NCBI GenBank assembly: GCA_023101505.1
Contig: LVZA01000001.1
Location: 620,001-684,000 of the forward strand
Direction: 5' to 3'
DNA from: Pasteurellaceae bacterium Pebbles2
GTDB lineage: Bacteria; Pseudomonadota; Gammaproteobacteria; Enterobacterales; Pasteurellaceae
DNA length: 64,000 nt
Within the stretch, counting starts at the first letter, position 1; every line of letters begins with the position of its first letter. The notes below the pieces were generated by a model. It saw nothing but the letters and a program-made list of their open reading frames with translations. It made no database searches and was not told the DNA's origin. Positions 62,113 through 64,000 of the stretch are shown piece by piece. A program made the translations under genes and the position numbers.

Positions 62113-63147
62113 TTAATTCGCCATACCTAAGCCCACAATATTTGCAGCTAATACAATGATTAAACAGCCAATACAAAGCACTCGGGTAGGTCTTTTACCT
62201 GTATTTTTCCATTCGTGTAATATTAAACCCACAATGCCACCACATAATACATAGAAACTCATATGTAACATCCAGCTCATAAAGCCATATTCTTCTGGAA
62301 TGTTCGCGTGTCCCCAAGCGTAAAAGAAGAATTGGAAATACCACATAATACCGCCAAGGGCTGAGAATAAAATATTGCTGATGAGTAAACCTTTGGCGAC
62401 ACTCACGTCGGATTTAAACGACAATTCAGGGCGAGTGATTAAGCGGATAATACAATATCCAAGGTTGATAATCGCACCGCCGCCCATAATAACTACATAA
62501 CTTGGAAGTGCAACATAAAGTGGGTTTACGCCAAGCTCTGCGGCAGCATCGTGCATCGGTGTCGCCACACTCATTGCAAATGACATTCCCGCCGAGAAAA
62601 TACCGCACATTACCGCAAGCGCAAGCCCTTTTTTCAAATTAAACTCTTCTGCTGTAACGCCGATAGCTTTTTCTTTAAGTAAGCCTGCGTAAGATACGAT
62701 CGCTACGCCAATTACTGCGACTAACACACCAATTAAGGTCATTTGTCCGCCTGTGCTTGCCAATAATTCGCCAAATCGTCCTTGAATAATTGGTGTCATC
62801 AATGTGCCTACAATCAAGGTAATCCCGATGGCGATGCCGATCCCCATTGACATTCCAAGATAGCGCATTGTTAATCCATAACCGATATTACCAATCCCCC
62901 ACATTGCGCCGAATAGGAAAACAGGTAATAAAATATCGCTACTAAAGGAAGCGTAATAGCCACCAAAATCAGGAAGTAGATAGTACGAAATTCCCCAAGG
63001 TAATAAAATCCAAGAGAATATACCTGCGACTGCCCACATCGTTTCCCAAGACCAGTTGGTTACTTTTTTCATTGGGGCATAGAAACAGGCGGCTGATGTT
63101 GCTCCAACAAAATGCCAGAAGATACCTAATAAGATTGAACTACCCAT
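62113..63147 (-). CDS. rhaT: L-rhamnose/H+ symporter RhaT
   Basis: 344 residues, ten transmembrane helices. The start is the ATG at 63147, 6 bases after AAGGAG, giving [20 protein letters not shown] like other RhaT proteins; an ATG at 63180 adds eleven residues without a ribosome site. [17 protein letters not shown] is diagnostic. It imports rhamnose with a proton. It lies between rhaD and rhaM. Confidence 0.95.
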   Translation of the reverse strand: MGSSILLGIFWHFVGATSAACFYAPMKKVTNWSWETMWAVAGIFSWILLPWGISYYLLPDFGGYYASFSSDILLPVFLFGAMWGIGNIGYGLTMRYLGMSMGIGIAIGITLIVGTLMTPIIQGRFGELLASTGGQMTLIGVLVAVIGVAIVSYAGLLKEKAIGVTAEEFNLKKGLALAVMCGIFSAGMSFAMSVATPMHDAAAELGVNPLYVALPSYVVIMGGGAIINLGYCIIRLITRPELSFKSDVSVAKGLLISNILFSALGGIMWYFQFFFYAWGHANIPEEYGFMSWMLHMSFYVLCGGIVGLILHEWKNTGKRPTRVLCIGCLIIVLAANIVGLGMAN

Positions 63148-63227
63148 AATATTCTCCTTAAAAAATTTGATATTTTTCACTGCAGTTTGTTATAAAGTGC
63201 GGTGAAAATAAGCCACGTTTTAATCCA

Positions 63228-64000
63228 TTACAGCACACCATTCATCGGCATCACGCCGAAGCGTTCAGCGAGTAATTTGAACTCATCTGTTTGAATTGTT
63301 TGACGTTTTCCTCCCATTGATAATACTTTCACTAAAATTTCTGCTGATTTTTCAGCAGTATCAATCAAACCAAAGGCTTCATCAAGGCTTGTACCTGTGC
63401 CAAATACACCGTGAAATGCCCATAACACAAGGGAATGTTTTTCCATTTCTTGTGCAGTTGCATAGCCAATTTCGTCTTTCCCTGGTGTCATCCAAGGTAA
63501 GACTCCTACACCATCCGGAAATACCACTAAACATTCTGTACTCATTTCCCAAAGCTCACGAGTGATTACTTTCGGGTCTAATTCAAGCACATAGGTTAAG
63601 GCAATCAGGTTAGTGGCGTGGCAATGCATAATGACCCGATCCGCACCATTGCTGACTTTCATTCGAATAATGTGTGATTGCAAATGCGCTGCAAGTTCTG
63701 AAGTCGGCACGCCACCATTAGTTAAGCCCCACATAATGTAATACCCCTTGCCTTGTTCATCGACACGAATAACCGCAAGGGTATCTGCTGGATCTAAAAT
63801 TACGTTACGAAAGAATTTCCCCGAACCTGTTACAATGAAATATTGATTGGCAAGTGTGGTGATATTTTGCGTAATTTCTATATGCGGTGGATTAGGATAA
63901 AACTCATCTTTATAAGGTGCGACATCACCATCTAATAATCGCAAACTCACATTGCCACCATTTCGTTCGTCCCAACCTTTCAGCCACATATCACTCGTGG
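63228..64000 (-). CDS. rhaD: Rhamnulose-1-phosphate aldolase, N terminus cut by window edge
   Basis: At least 257 residues; the frame stays open to the right edge, so about 17 N-terminal residues are missing. The first visible Met is internal, within [12 protein letters not shown]. Zinc and catalytic blocks are [12 protein letters not shown]-like (ENQYF variant), [13 protein letters not shown] and [18 protein letters not shown]. It splits rhamnulose-1-phosphate into DHAP and lactaldehyde. It ends 80 bases before rhaT, with one uptake signal between them. Confidence 0.94.
   Translation of the reverse strand, partial: TSDMWLKGWDERNGGNVSLRLLDGDVAPYKDEFYPNPPHIEITQNITTLANQYFIVTGSGKFFRNVILDPADTLAVIRVDEQGKGYYIMWGLTNGGVPTSELAAHLQSHIIRMKVSNGADRVIMHCHATNLIALTYVLELDPKVITRELWEMSTECLVVFPDGVGVLPWMTPGKDEIGYATAQEMEKHSLVLWAFHGVFGTGTSLDEAFGLIDTAEKSAEILVKVLSMGGKRQTIQTDEFKLLAERFGVMPMNGVL

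Overview
The window is an ordinary chromosomal stretch of a Pasteurellaceae bacterium. The main evidence is the 9-base DNA-uptake signal core AAGTGCGGT (or its complement ACCGCACTT), which I count about 49 times by eye. It is the Haemophilus influenzae (Hin) type, not the Actinobacillus pleuropneumoniae type. The gene content is also typical of the family: nrf nitrite reduction, lip/dac/rod/mrd cell-wall cluster, pst-phoBR without phoU, and rpsU-dnaG-rpoD. The species cannot be fixed from this. The rhamnose genes and the his remnant argue against a plain H. influenzae Rd-like layout.

Layout from left to right. (1) 1-6720, minus strand: anaerobic periplasmic nitrite reduction, nrfA-nrfB-nrfC-nrfD, an intrinsic terminator, then the haem-lyase/thioredoxin genes nrfE, dsbE-like and a truncated nrfF/ccmH. 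The nrfA promoter carries an FNR box and a 7-2-7 NarP/NarL site. (2) 7094-14853, minus: lipA-lipB-ybeD-dacA-rlpA-rodA-mrdA-rlmH-rsfS (lipoate synthesis, cell elongation, ribosome factors). (3) 15017-17247: tRNA-Ala(GGC), gltX and three identical tRNA-Val(UAC) genes. (4) 17312-20611, plus: a sulfatase-fold membrane enzyme, probably the LPS phosphoethanolamine transferase Lpt6, and brnQ. (5) 20651-26855, minus: a histidine gene cluster hisB-[HrgA-like nuclease]-hisH-[MOSC protein]-[palindromic repeat]-hisA-hisF-[acidic envelope protein]-hisIE. hisG, hisD and hisC are absent next to it. (6) 26996-28741: SulP transporter. (7) 28927-29228: two tandem 104-bp elements with terminal inverted repeats, directly abutting tRNA-Ser(GGA). 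(8) rhlB and rho, divergent. (9) 32058-38049, plus: Pho box, pstSCAB, phoB, phoR. (10) 38123-44814: bamD, rluD, pgeF, djlA, dusC, a RelE/HigB-type toxin-antitoxin pair, yjjV, ppiB. (11) cysS, nhaA. (12) Minus strand: deaD-nlpI-pnp, then rpsU-dnaG-rpoD. (13) tsaD, tdk, yjjPB, proB. (14) 61782 to the right edge: rhamnose genes rhaM, rhaT and the truncated rhaD.

How the genes work together: nrf proteins move quinol electrons to periplasmic nitrite, with covalent haem attached by the nrfE/F and dsbE products. RodA, PBP2, PBP5 and RlpA build and trim the sidewall. Pst/PhoBR senses and imports phosphate. PNPase, DeaD, RhlB and Rho act in RNA decay and termination.

The most interesting regions are the his cluster with its embedded nuclease-like gene, MOSC gene and palindromic repeat (a 7.5-kb stretch with no uptake signal), and the paired 104-bp elements, whose terminal arms show a compensatory base change. 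No prophage, insertion sequence or CRISPR array was found.
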